Below, piece by piece: positions 1 to 6,957 of a stretch of 33,514 nucleotides of DNA; position 1 is the first letter of the stretch; each line of letters begins with the position of its first letter. The position numbers were made by a program, and so were the translations under genes. Source of the stretch: an uncultured Eudoraea sp. (GTDB taxonomy: Bacteria > Bacteroidota > Bacteroidia > Flavobacteriales > Flavobacteriaceae); contig CAMYJF010000021.1 of NCBI GenBank assembly GCA_947258555.1, positions 723 through 34,236 on the forward strand. The letters run 5' to 3'. Under the pieces are notes generated by a model, which saw only the letters and a list, made by a program, of their open reading frames with translations, was not told where the DNA came from and ran no database searches.

Positions 1-476
1 ATCGATTTTCTAAAATTGGTTCCCTCCCGAAATTGGAAAAACTCGATATTGTCAAGGAGACCCGAGATGCCTATGCTTATTTGAAAAGGAGGAGCTCAAA
101 ACTCGTTCATTTTTCATTTCAGTCGAAAGGTGAATCAATTCCGGTTTATTTGAATAGTGAGCTCTACAATTGGACTATCGAAAATCTTGTAAAAAACGGA
201 ATAGATGCCATGAAGGGCAAGGGGCATGTATCCATAGAGATCATCCCAGTGGGTAAAAATGTTCAAATACTTGTTTCCGATACCGGTTCCGGGATACCTA
301 GGCGGGATTACAACAATATTTTCAACCCAGGGGTAACCTCAAAAAAAAGAGGATGGGGCTTAGGACTCTCTCTTGTAAAAAGGATCGTTGAAGAATATCA
401 CAAAGGAAAGATCAAAGTTCTTTCATCGAGTAAGGAAGGAACTATAATGCAAATCACGCTCAAAGTAGCCGAATAA
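1..476 (+). CDS. Sensor histidine kinase, C-terminal ATPase part (5' end outside window)
   Basis: The reading frame is open from the first base, so the gene starts upstream; a TTG at 33 is only an internal leucine codon. The visible part is a GHKL/HATPase_c domain that binds ATP and phosphorylates the kinase's own histidine. The N box (ENLVKNGIDAM), the G1 box (VSDTGSGIP) and the G2 box (GWGLGLSLVKRIVEEYHKG) are all present in order, and the protein ends right after the domain. The phosphoacceptor helix and any sensor domain lie outside the window. No response regulator is seen downstream, so its partner is unknown. The downstream gene starts only 11 bases later and is probably cotranscribed. 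Confidence 0.9.
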   Translation, partial: RFSKIGSLPKLEKLDIVKETRDAYAYLKRRSSKLVHFSFQSKGESIPVYLNSELYNWTIENLVKNGIDAMKGKGHVSIEIIPVGKNVQILVSDTGSGIPRRDYNNIFNPGVTSKKRGWGLGLSLVKRIVEEYHKGKIKVLSSSKEGTIMQITLKVAE

Positions 477-487
477 AAACCCTGCTT

Positions 488-838
488 ATGGCCAAAGAAA
501 AACAAATCGCAATCAAAGAAGCAAAGCTTACAAATAATTGCCCTGAATGTTTCAATGCCGACCTAACGCTCACGTTCTATCAAAAAATAACTTCCGGAGC
601 TTTCTTTCACCGGATTACCTCCGAGGTAAGTCGATCTCTCGTCTGTAATAAATGCGGATCTACGATCTACCCTGTTGCCTGGACAGATGAAATTGAGAAT
701 TCCGTAAAATATTTCGAAAAATTAGCAAAACCCAGAAAGTCGCGGGTTAGAGTTACTTATATATTTATCATACTGGTGATCTTCCTCTTGTCTTTTATCA
801 CCATGTTGATCTATGCTTATTTAGAGGATATCATTTGA
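488..838 (+). CDS. Small zinc-ribbon membrane protein, function unknown
   Basis: This encodes 116 residues. Two cysteine pairs, CPEC at 18-21 and CNKC at 53-56, are spaced like a zinc ribbon, and a single hydrophobic helix lies at about 90-111 after a basic stretch (KPRKSR), so the zinc part should face the cytoplasm. It follows the histidine kinase by 11 bases and its last 8 bases overlap the convergent HIT gene. I do not recognise a named family. Similar small proteins occur at this position next to HIT and greA in other flavobacteria (from memory). The role is unknown. Confidence 0.75.
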   Translation: MAKEKQIAIKEAKLTNNCPECFNADLTLTFYQKITSGAFFHRITSEVSRSLVCNKCGSTIYPVAWTDEIENSVKYFEKLAKPRKSRVRVTYIFIILVIFLLSFITMLIYAYLEDII

Positions 839-1223
839 GCTGTTCTCGAATAGCGCTCGCTATTTTTTCAAACTCATCCGGAGTTATTGAAGTCTTGTTT
901 TGAAAAGTGGCATCGCCCATAGAATTTAATGGTATGAGGTGCACATGTACATGTGGAACCTCAAGGCCTATAACTGACATACCAACTCGTTTACAAGGTA
1001 TGGCAGCCTCTATCGCCTTACCCACCTTCCGGCAGAATGCCATCAGGCCCATGTAGGTCTCCTCATCAAGATCCATGATCTTGTCTACTTCTTTTTTGGG
1101 AACACATAATGTATGTCCCGGGGCATTGGGTGCGATATCCAGAAAGGCAAAGTAATCTTCCTCTTCGGCTATTTTATAACAGGGAATATCCCCGGAGATG
1201 ATCTTTGAAAAAATACTACTCAT
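831..1223 (-). CDS. HIT family nucleotide-binding protein
   Basis: This is a 130-residue histidine triad protein of the Hint branch, which hydrolyses purine nucleoside phosphoramidates and related nucleotide conjugates. The signature HVHVHLIPL lies near residue 91, with the usual N-terminal start IFSKIISGDIPCYKI and the NAPGHTLCVPK strand pair. Its length is normal for the family. It starts at an ATG 17 bases after the greA stop, so greA and this gene probably form one transcript. The 3' end overlaps the convergent zinc-ribbon gene by 8 bases. Confidence 0.93.
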   Translation of the reverse strand: MSSIFSKIISGDIPCYKIAEEEDYFAFLDIAPNAPGHTLCVPKKEVDKIMDLDEETYMGLMAFCRKVGKAIEAAIPCKRVGMSVIGLEVPHVHVHLIPLNSMGDATFQNKTSITPDEFEKIASAIREQLK

Positions 1224-1240
1224 TTATTACCATTTTTTAT

Positions 1241-1714
1241 CTAGCGGGTAATTTCCAGTATCTTAAATTTTAAGGTGCCGTTTGGTACTGTTATCTCTGC
1301 CACATCCCCTACTTCTTTCCCTAACAGGCCATGTCCGATGGGAGAAGTTACGGAGATCTTTCCAGATTTGAGATCGGCTTCACTCTCGGCCACAAGGGTA
1401 TAAGCCATTTCCATCTTATTCTGCAAATTTTGAAGCTTTACGGTGGAAAGTACAAGAACCTTGGAATTGTCTAGTTGTGATTCATCAATGATCCTGGCAT
1501 TGGCTACAACATCTTCCAATTTGGAAATTTTCATTTCCAGAAGCCCCTGGGCTTCCTTGGCAGCATCATATTCTGCATTTTCAGAAAGATCGCCTTTATC
1601 CCTGGCCTCAGCAATAGCCTGAGAGGCTTTAGGCCTTTCTATATCACGCAGTTGGTTTAATTCTTCTTTCAGTTTTTGTAACCCTTCTTCCGTATAGTAG
1701 GAAACATTGCTCAT
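1241..1714 (-). CDS. greA: Transcription elongation factor GreA
   Basis: This is a full-length GreA (157 residues) that enters the RNA polymerase secondary channel and stimulates cleavage of backtracked transcripts. The N-terminal coiled coil carries the acidic tip DLSENAEYDAAKEAQ near residues 42-56, and the C-terminal FKBP-like domain contains the typical SPIGHGLLGKEVGD run. The ATG at 1714 gives the expected N-terminus (YYTEEGLQKLKEEL). The upstream gap is unusually long (about 230 bases), and a TATCTTTG promoter element on the minus strand lies at 1930-1937. Confidence 0.97.
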   Translation of the reverse strand: MSNVSYYTEEGLQKLKEELNQLRDIERPKASQAIAEARDKGDLSENAEYDAAKEAQGLLEMKISKLEDVVANARIIDESQLDNSKVLVLSTVKLQNLQNKMEMAYTLVAESEADLKSGKISVTSPIGHGLLGKEVGDVAEITVPNGTLKFKILEITR

Positions 1715-1776
1715 GACTTAAACTATTTATAGGGTATACCCCTTCTTTGTTATTTGGTATTCGTTTCGGAATTATC

Positions 1777-1875
1777 TTAAATATATCTTGGGAACGAAAC
1801 ATAGCTACCTTCTAATGAGGAACTTACCCCAACAGGGAGCGGGTGTAAATCAGGAAGTTGCACAGTGTGTTTCAT
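1777..1875 (-). CDS. Possible 32-residue small ORF in the greA leader
   Basis: An ATG-started reading frame of 32 codons lies within the presumed greA 5' leader. The peptide begins MKHTVQLPDLHPLPVG and has no recognisable domain, no membrane helix and no clear ribosome binding site. It is listed because it fills much of an otherwise empty 260-base stretch between greA and the lipoprotein gene. It may be chance. Confidence 0.15.
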   Translation of the reverse strand: MKHTVQLPDLHPLPVGVSSSLEGSYVSFPRYI

Positions 1876-1929
1876 CTTAGTAGTGTTACTCTAATAGGAA
1901 AATCCCCTTTAAGGTAAGAGGATTTAACT

Positions 1930-1937
1930 CAAAGATA
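1930..1937 (-). promoter_or_regulatory. Candidate -7 promoter element for greA
   Basis: The minus strand reads TATCTTTG, an exact match to the Bacteroidota consensus TAnnTTTG. It would give a leader of about 210 bases before the greA ATG. No good -33 element is visible. Confidence 0.4.
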
Positions 1938-1939
1938 CA

Positions 1940-1947
1940 TAATTTTG
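1940..1947 (+). promoter_or_regulatory. Candidate -7 promoter element for the Rieske-like lipoprotein
   Basis: TAATTTTG matches TAnnTTTG and lies 28 bases before the ATG at 1975. It is nearly back to back with the minus-strand element at 1930-1937. This supports ATG 1975 rather than an upstream TTG at 1945, which sits inside the promoter element. Confidence 0.5.
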
Positions 1948-1974
1948 TATATATCAGCACAGAGGTCAGTAATC

Positions 1975-2424
1975 ATGGGACATACACTAAAAATATTATG
2001 GGCAATTCTACTAGTAGTCTTTGTCTTATCCTGCAGTAATGATAAGGGTCAAAGAAATCCTTATCTCCCCGAAATCGGATTTCGATTCGATGTCGATGTG
2101 AATCTACCTTTATACAACCCGCTGATCAATCCAGGGAATCCTATCTATATTTCCAGTGCCGGCGTAGGGATACGGGGAGTCATTATAATGAACACAGGTT
2201 TTGATGTTTTTAGAGTGTTTGAAGCCAGCTGCCCGAACCATTCTCCCTCCAACTGTTCCACCATGACAATAGAAAGCCAGGTTGCCGTCTGCGCCTGTGA
2301 AGAATTTGAGTATAGCCTATTCACGGGCCAACAATTAAACAGGCCGGATGATGGTTCCCGTTATTTCGATATGCTGGAATATTCGGCCAGATCTTCAGGA
2401 AGCGTAATTACCATCACGAATTAG
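1975..2424 (+). CDS. Rieske-like-fold lipoprotein without canonical cluster ligands
   Basis: With the ATG at 1975 the protein has 149 residues and a clear lipoprotein signal (lipobox ending at Cys20, FVLSC). The mature part resembles the 'Rieske-like' lipoproteins of flavobacteria: an N-terminal beta part (FDVDVNLPLYNPLINPGNP), a conserved NTGFDVFRVFEASCPNH segment, then CACEEFEYSLFTGQ. A true Rieske centre needs CxH and CxxH pairs. Here the first site reads CPNH and the second CACEE with no histidine, so an iron-sulphur cluster is doubtful. It ends in a 4-base overlap with the convergent receptor gene. The cellular role is unknown. Confidence 0.75.
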   Translation: MGHTLKILWAILLVVFVLSCSNDKGQRNPYLPEIGFRFDVDVNLPLYNPLINPGNPIYISSAGVGIRGVIIMNTGFDVFRVFEASCPNHSPSNCSTMTIESQVAVCACEEFEYSLFTGQQLNRPDDGSRYFDMLEYSARSSGSVITITN

Positions 2425-4592
2425 AATTTCACCGTTAGCCCCAATAATGCATTGATTCCTGCCTGAGGATAGTATCCTGCTCCCTCTATAGTTGTTAATA
2501 CCCCAGGAACTGAAAAGTCGTCATCATAAGTGAAGAAGTAACCATTGGACTCATAGGTGGCATTAAAGATATTATTGATCAAAGCACTAATCATCACCTG
2601 GTTTATCCATCCTGTAGGTTCCCATGAATATTGAATGCTCAGATCGGAATAAGTATAGGCTTCAAGGAGCGAATTCTCACTATCAATATTACCCATATAC
2701 TGTTCGCCTACATATTTGGTAAGTAATGCCAATTGCCATTGTTCTGAGGGCGAATATTGAAAAACATTGCTCGCCACAATTCCAGGGGAATAGGAAATAT
2801 GCGTGTCCCCTAATTCCTGCAAATTCCCATCTCTTTCGAAGAAAAATTCCCGATTCCTATTGATGCTTAGTGCGAGGTTTGGTTGCCAGAGGAATTTTTT
2901 TCCAATTTCAAATCTGGCATCGATCTCCAGGCCCAAACGATAACTATTGCCAACATTGGCCCGCAAAGGCGCTCCTACATCATTCAAGGCTCCTGTCAGA
3001 ACAAGTTGATCTGTATACGCCATATAATAAAGATTGGCATTAAGTAGGGTTTTGTTTTTGTAATATCGCCACCCCAATTCAAAATCATCTAATATTTCGG
3101 GGCGCGGACTTCCATTTTCATAGTCATTTCTATTGGGTTCTCTATGTGCCTTTGCATAGGATAAATAGAAGTTTTGATGGGCATTCAGCACATAAGTTAC
3201 CCCTGCTTTGGGATTAAAAAAACTGAAGGTATCATCTACCATTCCTGTGTCTGCCCCATTAGCCTTGTAGGAAACACCACGCCATTGGATATCACCAAAT
3301 AACTTCCAGTTTGGATCGATTTCGTAGTTTACTTTTCCAAAGATATTGGCATCTGTTTTACGACTGTTATCGTTATAATACCGATCACGGATAAAACTAT
3401 CCGATGCATATCTGGCCCAGATCACTTCACCAAAATGAGCTCCCTCATACCAGCTATGGGCCCCACCAAAGACTATTTGTAAAGCCTCTTTTTCAAAATT
3501 CAGGGTAAAAGTAGCCCCGTAAAAATCATTGTCAAGCCATCTCCTGCGCACAAGATCAGTAGTTGAAACTTCCTCTCCATTGAGTGTTATTGGTGTTAAC
3601 CCATAGGTTTCAAAAGAATCGTCTTCGCGAAACTGTTCAAAATAGCCACGCCCTCTTGTAAAATGCAGACCGATGTTTGTTTTCCAATTTGATCCAAGTC
3701 CTTGATTGAAGAGGAATTGAAAATGATCCTGTTTATAATTGTCTACCTCATTATCATAAAACTGTAGCTGTCCATTTTCATCTGTATAGATCCCGGCCGG
3801 ATTGAATGTCCTATCAGTTTCAAGTGTTTCGGCATCTATCCCGAACCAGGATTGATACGTTATTTCATGACCCCCAAACAATAGGGCTTTAACGAGCGTA
3901 TTATCGTCTTTATAGGCCGCCTGCAAGAAATAGGAATCCAGGTCTGAAGAGGCCCGGTCAACATAACCATCTGAAGTGATCCTTGATAACCTTCCCGCTA
4001 TTTCAAATCCGTAACCCAGTCTGCCCGTACTGAATTTTAAATTATGTCGCATCGAATTAAAACTTCCCCAACCTGTAGCTATTTGTCCAAAAGCTTTATC
4101 TGAGTAGGCATCGGTAAGCAGGTTTAAACTCGCGCCAAAAGCTCCCGACCCATTTGTTGATGTTCCCACACCTCTTTGAAGCTGGATATTTTGAGTTGAG
4201 GAGGCAAAATCGGGCATATTAACCCAAAAAGTTCCTTGCGATTCTGCATCGTTATAGGGTATGCCGTTAATAGTTACATTCACCCGTGTGGCATCACTAC
4301 CCCTGACGCGAATTCCCGTATACCCGATCCCGGCCCCGGCATCTGAAGTAGAGACCACACCGGGTAGGTAATTTAGTAATACAGGTACATCCTGACCGAG
4401 ATTACGTTTTTGAAGTGCGTCTTTCTGAATATTGGTAAAAGTCACAGGCATGTCTGAAGTGGCCCTTATCGCAGTGAGAAGAACTTCGTCGAGGACAACT
4501 TCCTTGGCCGTAACACTGTCTGTAGAAATATCCTGGCCTAAAGCCAAAGCAGCCGTAAAAGCCCCTAAAATAATACATATAATATCTTTCAT
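2421..4592 (-). CDS. TonB-dependent outer membrane receptor under TPP riboswitch control (thiamine-type)
   Basis: This encodes a 723-residue outer membrane receptor. It has a signal peptide (cleavage near residue 19), a TonB-box-like EVVLDEVLLTAIRA at about 31-44, a plug domain at about 50-160 (IRVRGSDATRVNVTINGIPYNDAE), and a long beta-barrel ending in aromatic-rich strands with C-terminal LLGLTVKF. It lacks the carboxypeptidase-like N-terminal extension of SusC-type receptors, and no SusD partner is present. A TPP riboswitch directly upstream implies repression by thiamine pyrophosphate, so the substrate is probably thiamine or a thiamine phosphate/precursor; this is inference from regulation, not from barrel residues. 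It is transcribed alone and ends convergently with the lipoprotein gene. Confidence 0.93.
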   Translation of the reverse strand: MKDIICIILGAFTAALALGQDISTDSVTAKEVVLDEVLLTAIRATSDMPVTFTNIQKDALQKRNLGQDVPVLLNYLPGVVSTSDAGAGIGYTGIRVRGSDATRVNVTINGIPYNDAESQGTFWVNMPDFASSTQNIQLQRGVGTSTNGSGAFGASLNLLTDAYSDKAFGQIATGWGSFNSMRHNLKFSTGRLGYGFEIAGRLSRITSDGYVDRASSDLDSYFLQAAYKDDNTLVKALLFGGHEITYQSWFGIDAETLETDRTFNPAGIYTDENGQLQFYDNEVDNYKQDHFQFLFNQGLGSNWKTNIGLHFTRGRGYFEQFREDDSFETYGLTPITLNGEEVSTTDLVRRRWLDNDFYGATFTLNFEKEALQIVFGGAHSWYEGAHFGEVIWARYASDSFIRDRYYNDNSRKTDANIFGKVNYEIDPNWKLFGDIQWRGVSYKANGADTGMVDDTFSFFNPKAGVTYVLNAHQNFYLSYAKAHREPNRNDYENGSPRPEILDDFELGWRYYKNKTLLNANLYYMAYTDQLVLTGALNDVGAPLRANVGNSYRLGLEIDARFEIGKKFLWQPNLALSINRNREFFFERDGNLQELGDTHISYSPGIVASNVFQYSPSEQWQLALLTKYVGEQYMGNIDSENSLLEAYTYSDLSIQYSWEPTGWINQVMISALINNIFNATYESNGYFFTYDDDFSVPGVLTTIEGAGYYPQAGINALLGLTVKF

Positions 4593-4611
4593 TCGTTTAG
4601 ATCTTACGAAT
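4591..4611 (-). promoter_or_regulatory. Inverted repeat over the receptor start codon
   Basis: In the mRNA, AUUCGU pairs with ACGAAU across a 9-base loop, and the last two bases of the stem are the A and U of the start codon. Such a hairpin could limit ribosome access and be part of the riboswitch output. The function is inferred only from position. Confidence 0.35.
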
Positions 4612-4649
4612 AAAAGGGGTCTTATTCTTTGTATTTTGTAATTTGATAT

Positions 4650-4680
4650 TGACCCTGAAACAGCTGTTGGATTTGGGTCA
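4650..4680 (-). promoter_or_regulatory. Hairpin abutting the 3' side of the TPP aptamer (candidate expression platform)
   Basis: TGACCC and GGGTCA form a 6-base inverted repeat flanking an internal CAGCTG palindrome, directly after the aptamer segment AAGGGAA in the transcript. The distal arm overlaps the place where the aptamer's closing stem would form, so the two may compete. No U-run follows, so a translational rather than terminator mechanism is more likely. Confidence 0.35.
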
Positions 4681-4785
4681 TTCCCTTGGCGGCATTACCC
4701 GCCCAGGTTCATTGGGTATAATCTCAGCAAACCAAATTTCCGGAAATACTCCTTCATCTGAGGTTAGCACCCCTTTGAGATTGGG
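4679..4785 (-). promoter_or_regulatory. TPP (thiamine pyrophosphate) riboswitch, THI element
   Basis: Read on the minus strand, the conserved THI-box blocks occur in order: GGGGTGCT, then an apical arm closed by AACC/GGTT, then GCTGAGATTATACCC, then the AACCTG segment, then GGGTAATGCC, then AAGGGAA. These are the hallmark aptamer sequences (CUGAGA, ACCUG, and the GGGAA end). The element sits between a promoter element (4786-4793) and the receptor start at 4592. Binding of TPP normally lowers expression of the downstream gene. Confidence 0.95.
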
Positions 4786-4793
4786 CAAAGATA
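4786..4793 (-). promoter_or_regulatory. -7 promoter element of the riboswitch transcript
   Basis: TATCTTTG on the minus strand matches TAnnTTTG and lies immediately upstream of the TPP aptamer, so transcription would begin at the first bases of the riboswitch. Confidence 0.6.
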
Positions 4794-4820
4794 CATCCGA
4801 AATTCAGCTTTAAAAAATAA

Positions 4821-4856
4821 AAAAAAGGCCGTCTAAATAATTAGAGCAGCCTTTTC
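4821..4856. terminator. Bidirectional hairpin terminator
   Basis: AAAAGGC (4823-4829) pairs with GCCTTTT (4849-4855), with an inner TCTAA/TTAGA stem and a 4-base loop. A-rich and T-rich flanks make it usable from both strands. It separates the small membrane protein gene (5014-5217) from the riboswitch transcript. Confidence 0.7.
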
Positions 4857-4901
4857 AAACAAACCAACAACCAAAAAAAAGATCTACTATGTTGTATACC
4901 A

Positions 4902-4936
4902 GTTTAAAAGTTCCTCTATATAGTCTACTTTTAAAC
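4902..4936. repeat. Perfect 9-base inverted repeat, role unknown
   Basis: GTTTAAAAG (4902-4910) and CTTTTAAAC (4928-4936) are exact inverse complements separated by 17 bases. It lies in the gene-free stretch between the terminator at 4821-4856 and the small membrane protein gene. It may belong to that gene's 3' untranslated region. Confidence 0.4.
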
Positions 4937-5013
4937 AGAGGGGGGGAATCTCTTGGTCTAGTGCCTTTTTAGGGGGATCTTGGCTGAGAACAAGTAATGG
5001 TTAGTGTTCACGC

Positions 5014-5217
5014 TTAAACTTTATTTAATTCCGTCCCCAGAGTATCGTTTTCCATTTTGTCCTTACTCAGGGTGAGTGATTTTAATTCTTTTTTTCTTTC
5101 TTCTTCGATCTCGATCTTATTCCCGGTCATCAGTGTAGGTATGACGATGTATAACGATATGATAAAAACTGTTATACTGGCGAGGATCAAGAATCCTAAT
5201 ATTATTGTTTCATCCAT
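5014..5217 (-). CDS. 67-residue single-span membrane protein, unknown
   Basis: The ATG at 5217 starts a short protein with one strong hydrophobic helix (about residues 4-30, IILGFLILASITVFIISLYIV) and a highly charged cytoplasmic tail rich in Glu and Lys (IEIEEERKKELKSL). A purine-rich GAAAGAAA precedes the start. It stands alone between two terminators. An opposite-strand frame of similar length covers the same bases, but only the minus-strand product has a sensible membrane protein layout. No family is recognised. Confidence 0.5.
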   Translation of the reverse strand: MDETIILGFLILASITVFIISLYIVIPTLMTGNKIEIEEERKKELKSLTLSKDKMENDTLGTELNKV

Positions 5218-5360
5218 TTTCTTTCGCTCTGCCTGGAAAGCTTTGGTCGTTCTTTCCTGACTTCACTATGTAAGACACGAGGATTTTTAAAAAGTCACTT
5301 TTTAGTCACAAAAATTTTAAAATATTTTGTAAATATCTGGTTTATAACTTTTTAAAATTG

Positions 5361-5390
5361 AAAAAAAATAATGCTCAAATTGAGCATTAT
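5361..5390 (-). terminator. Strong intrinsic terminator of the PPTase-pnuC-kinase-DUF4301 operon
   Basis: ATAATGCTCAA (5368-5378) and TTGAGCATTAT (5380-5390) are perfect 11-base inverse complements, followed on the minus strand by a run of eight T. It lies 26 bases beyond the DUF4301 stop codon. Confidence 0.85.
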
Positions 5391-5415
5391 GGGTAAAAAG
5401 TAATTTTTGGATGTG

Positions 5416-6957
5416 CTAACCTACCTGATGAGAGGGTCTCAATAGGTCATTTACGGTTTTTACCGGATTAAAAGTTTCCAGGGGGACCTCTACAAATATC
5501 GTATTCCAGAATGCCATAGCTCCATTCCAAAGTCCTGGTAGTTCCAGGGCTTTTAATTCGCGACCATCTTTGGTCTTTTCTGTAATAAAGCCCATGTTCG
5601 GATCTACAAAATTCACTAATTTGAATTTCTCGCCCTTGTAATCCTTGACTCCGCAGACTATATCAACCGGATTAAAATGCGTGGATTTTTGAAAGATCTT
5701 CAATTGTTCAGGATGATTCTTGTTCACCTGGGCAGATTCTATGATCTGTAATGAAATGTGCTGGTATTGATCTTTGATCCAAAAGGGTCCGCCCCCAGGT
5801 TCGCCTTCGTTTTTAACCATACCGCATATTCGAATAGGCCTGTTTATCTTGTCTTTCAAGATCTCTATTTGTTCAGCAATACTGAATCCAAAGTATTTGT
5901 CTAAAAACCGTACATTAAGTTCTTCTTCCAGAAAGGTTTTGATCTCTTGCATCTGATCCCCGTTTAATTCTGAATCATCAATCAGTTTGGCATATTCAAA
6001 GGTCTTTTCCTGTACATTAAGCAAGTGACCTGCAAGAATTTTTTTATGTTTGGCCACTTCATCTGCCAAGCCGGGCACGACTACATTATCGATATTCTTA
6101 ATAAAGATAATATCGGAATCTAATTCATCAAGGTTTTCAATAAGAGCACCATGACCCCCGGGCCTAAACAGAAGGCTGCCATCATTATTTTTAAATGGTT
6201 CATTGTCCATTGCAACTGCCACAGTATCCGTACTGGGACGTTGATAGGAATACGAAATATCAAAGTCTACCTTGTCAGTTTTAGCTAAATGTTCCTCGGC
6301 TTCCTTAAAAGCTGCGCGGAATTTCTCCAGGTGTTGAGAAGAAATGGTGAAATGTATATCTACCTTATCACCGGATCGGGCATACATCATTCCCTCTTTC
6401 AAATGCTCCTCAAAAGCTGTGGCTACATGATCCTGGTATTTATGAAATGGCAGTAGTCCTTTGGGATAAGAAGCAAAATTCATTTTTTCCGGATCCAGCA
6501 TAGCCTTAACCCTTTCAAAAAAAGCATCTGATTCTGAAGCATCCGCTTCTGCTTCAAGGCCTTCCAAAAGTTCATAGAAGGGCAATAACTGTTGGTTCTC
6601 AAACAATTCCTTAATACTTACATCATCACTTCTCTCTGAGTACTCCCGGATGGTTTCACGATACGGTTTATACCCTTCAACAAAGGAAAAGAGGGATTTG
6701 AACATTCGTGTGGCCGCCCCTGATGCCGGGACAAACTTAGTTACATGAACGTTCTTAAGGCTTTTTTCAAAAGTCTCAATGCGTTCTTTCTCTTGTTGAA
6801 CTGTAAAACTAAGAATGCCATTTAACAAGGTAGCCGGCCGCTCTAATTGAACATGAGGTATACCATTTTTAAAGATTTCCAACTGCCGGAACACCTGTTC
6901 TTTTGAAAGTCCGTGTTCGGATAATTGTTGAAGTTCCTTGGCTGTTAGTTCCTTCAT
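5416..6957 (-). CDS. DUF4301 family protein, probable nucleotidyltransferase-like enzyme
   Basis: This encodes 513 residues and matches the Bacteroidota family DUF4301 as I recall it. The family has no established function. Several segments line up in order with UDP-N-acetylglucosamine/UDP-sugar pyrophosphorylases: VPASGAATRMFK at 76-87 (like GGGxGTRLG), YPKGLLPFHKY at 164-174 (like the PKGM/PKGL loop), FRPGGHGAL at 264-272 (like PDGNGGLY), and FIKNIDNVV at 285-293 (like VYCVDNILV). I infer a GT-A-fold nucleotidyltransferase relative. It overlaps the upstream kinase gene by 4 bases (ATGA), indicating translational coupling, and is the last gene of the operon. No signal peptide, so cytoplasmic. 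Confidence 0.85.
   Translation of the reverse strand: MKELTAKELQQLSEHGLSKEQVFRQLEIFKNGIPHVQLERPATLLNGILSFTVQQEKERIETFEKSLKNVHVTKFVPASGAATRMFKSLFSFVEGYKPYRETIREYSERSDDVSIKELFENQQLLPFYELLEGLEAEADASESDAFFERVKAMLDPEKMNFASYPKGLLPFHKYQDHVATAFEEHLKEGMMYARSGDKVDIHFTISSQHLEKFRAAFKEAEEHLAKTDKVDFDISYSYQRPSTDTVAVAMDNEPFKNNDGSLLFRPGGHGALIENLDELDSDIIFIKNIDNVVVPGLADEVAKHKKILAGHLLNVQEKTFEYAKLIDDSELNGDQMQEIKTFLEEELNVRFLDKYFGFSIAEQIEILKDKINRPIRICGMVKNEGEPGGGPFWIKDQYQHISLQIIESAQVNKNHPEQLKIFQKSTHFNPVDIVCGVKDYKGEKFKLVNFVDPNMGFITEKTKDGRELKALELPGLWNGAMAFWNTIFVEVPLETFNPVKTVNDLLRPSHQVG

Noticed and set aside
4432-4641. Plus-strand frame across the receptor start and leader
   Set aside because: It is antisense to the signal peptide and start region of the TPP-controlled receptor and shows no protein family features.
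5057-5260. Plus-strand frame opposite the 67-residue membrane protein
   Set aside because: The minus-strand frame has a helix plus charged tail and a better start context; only one can be real.
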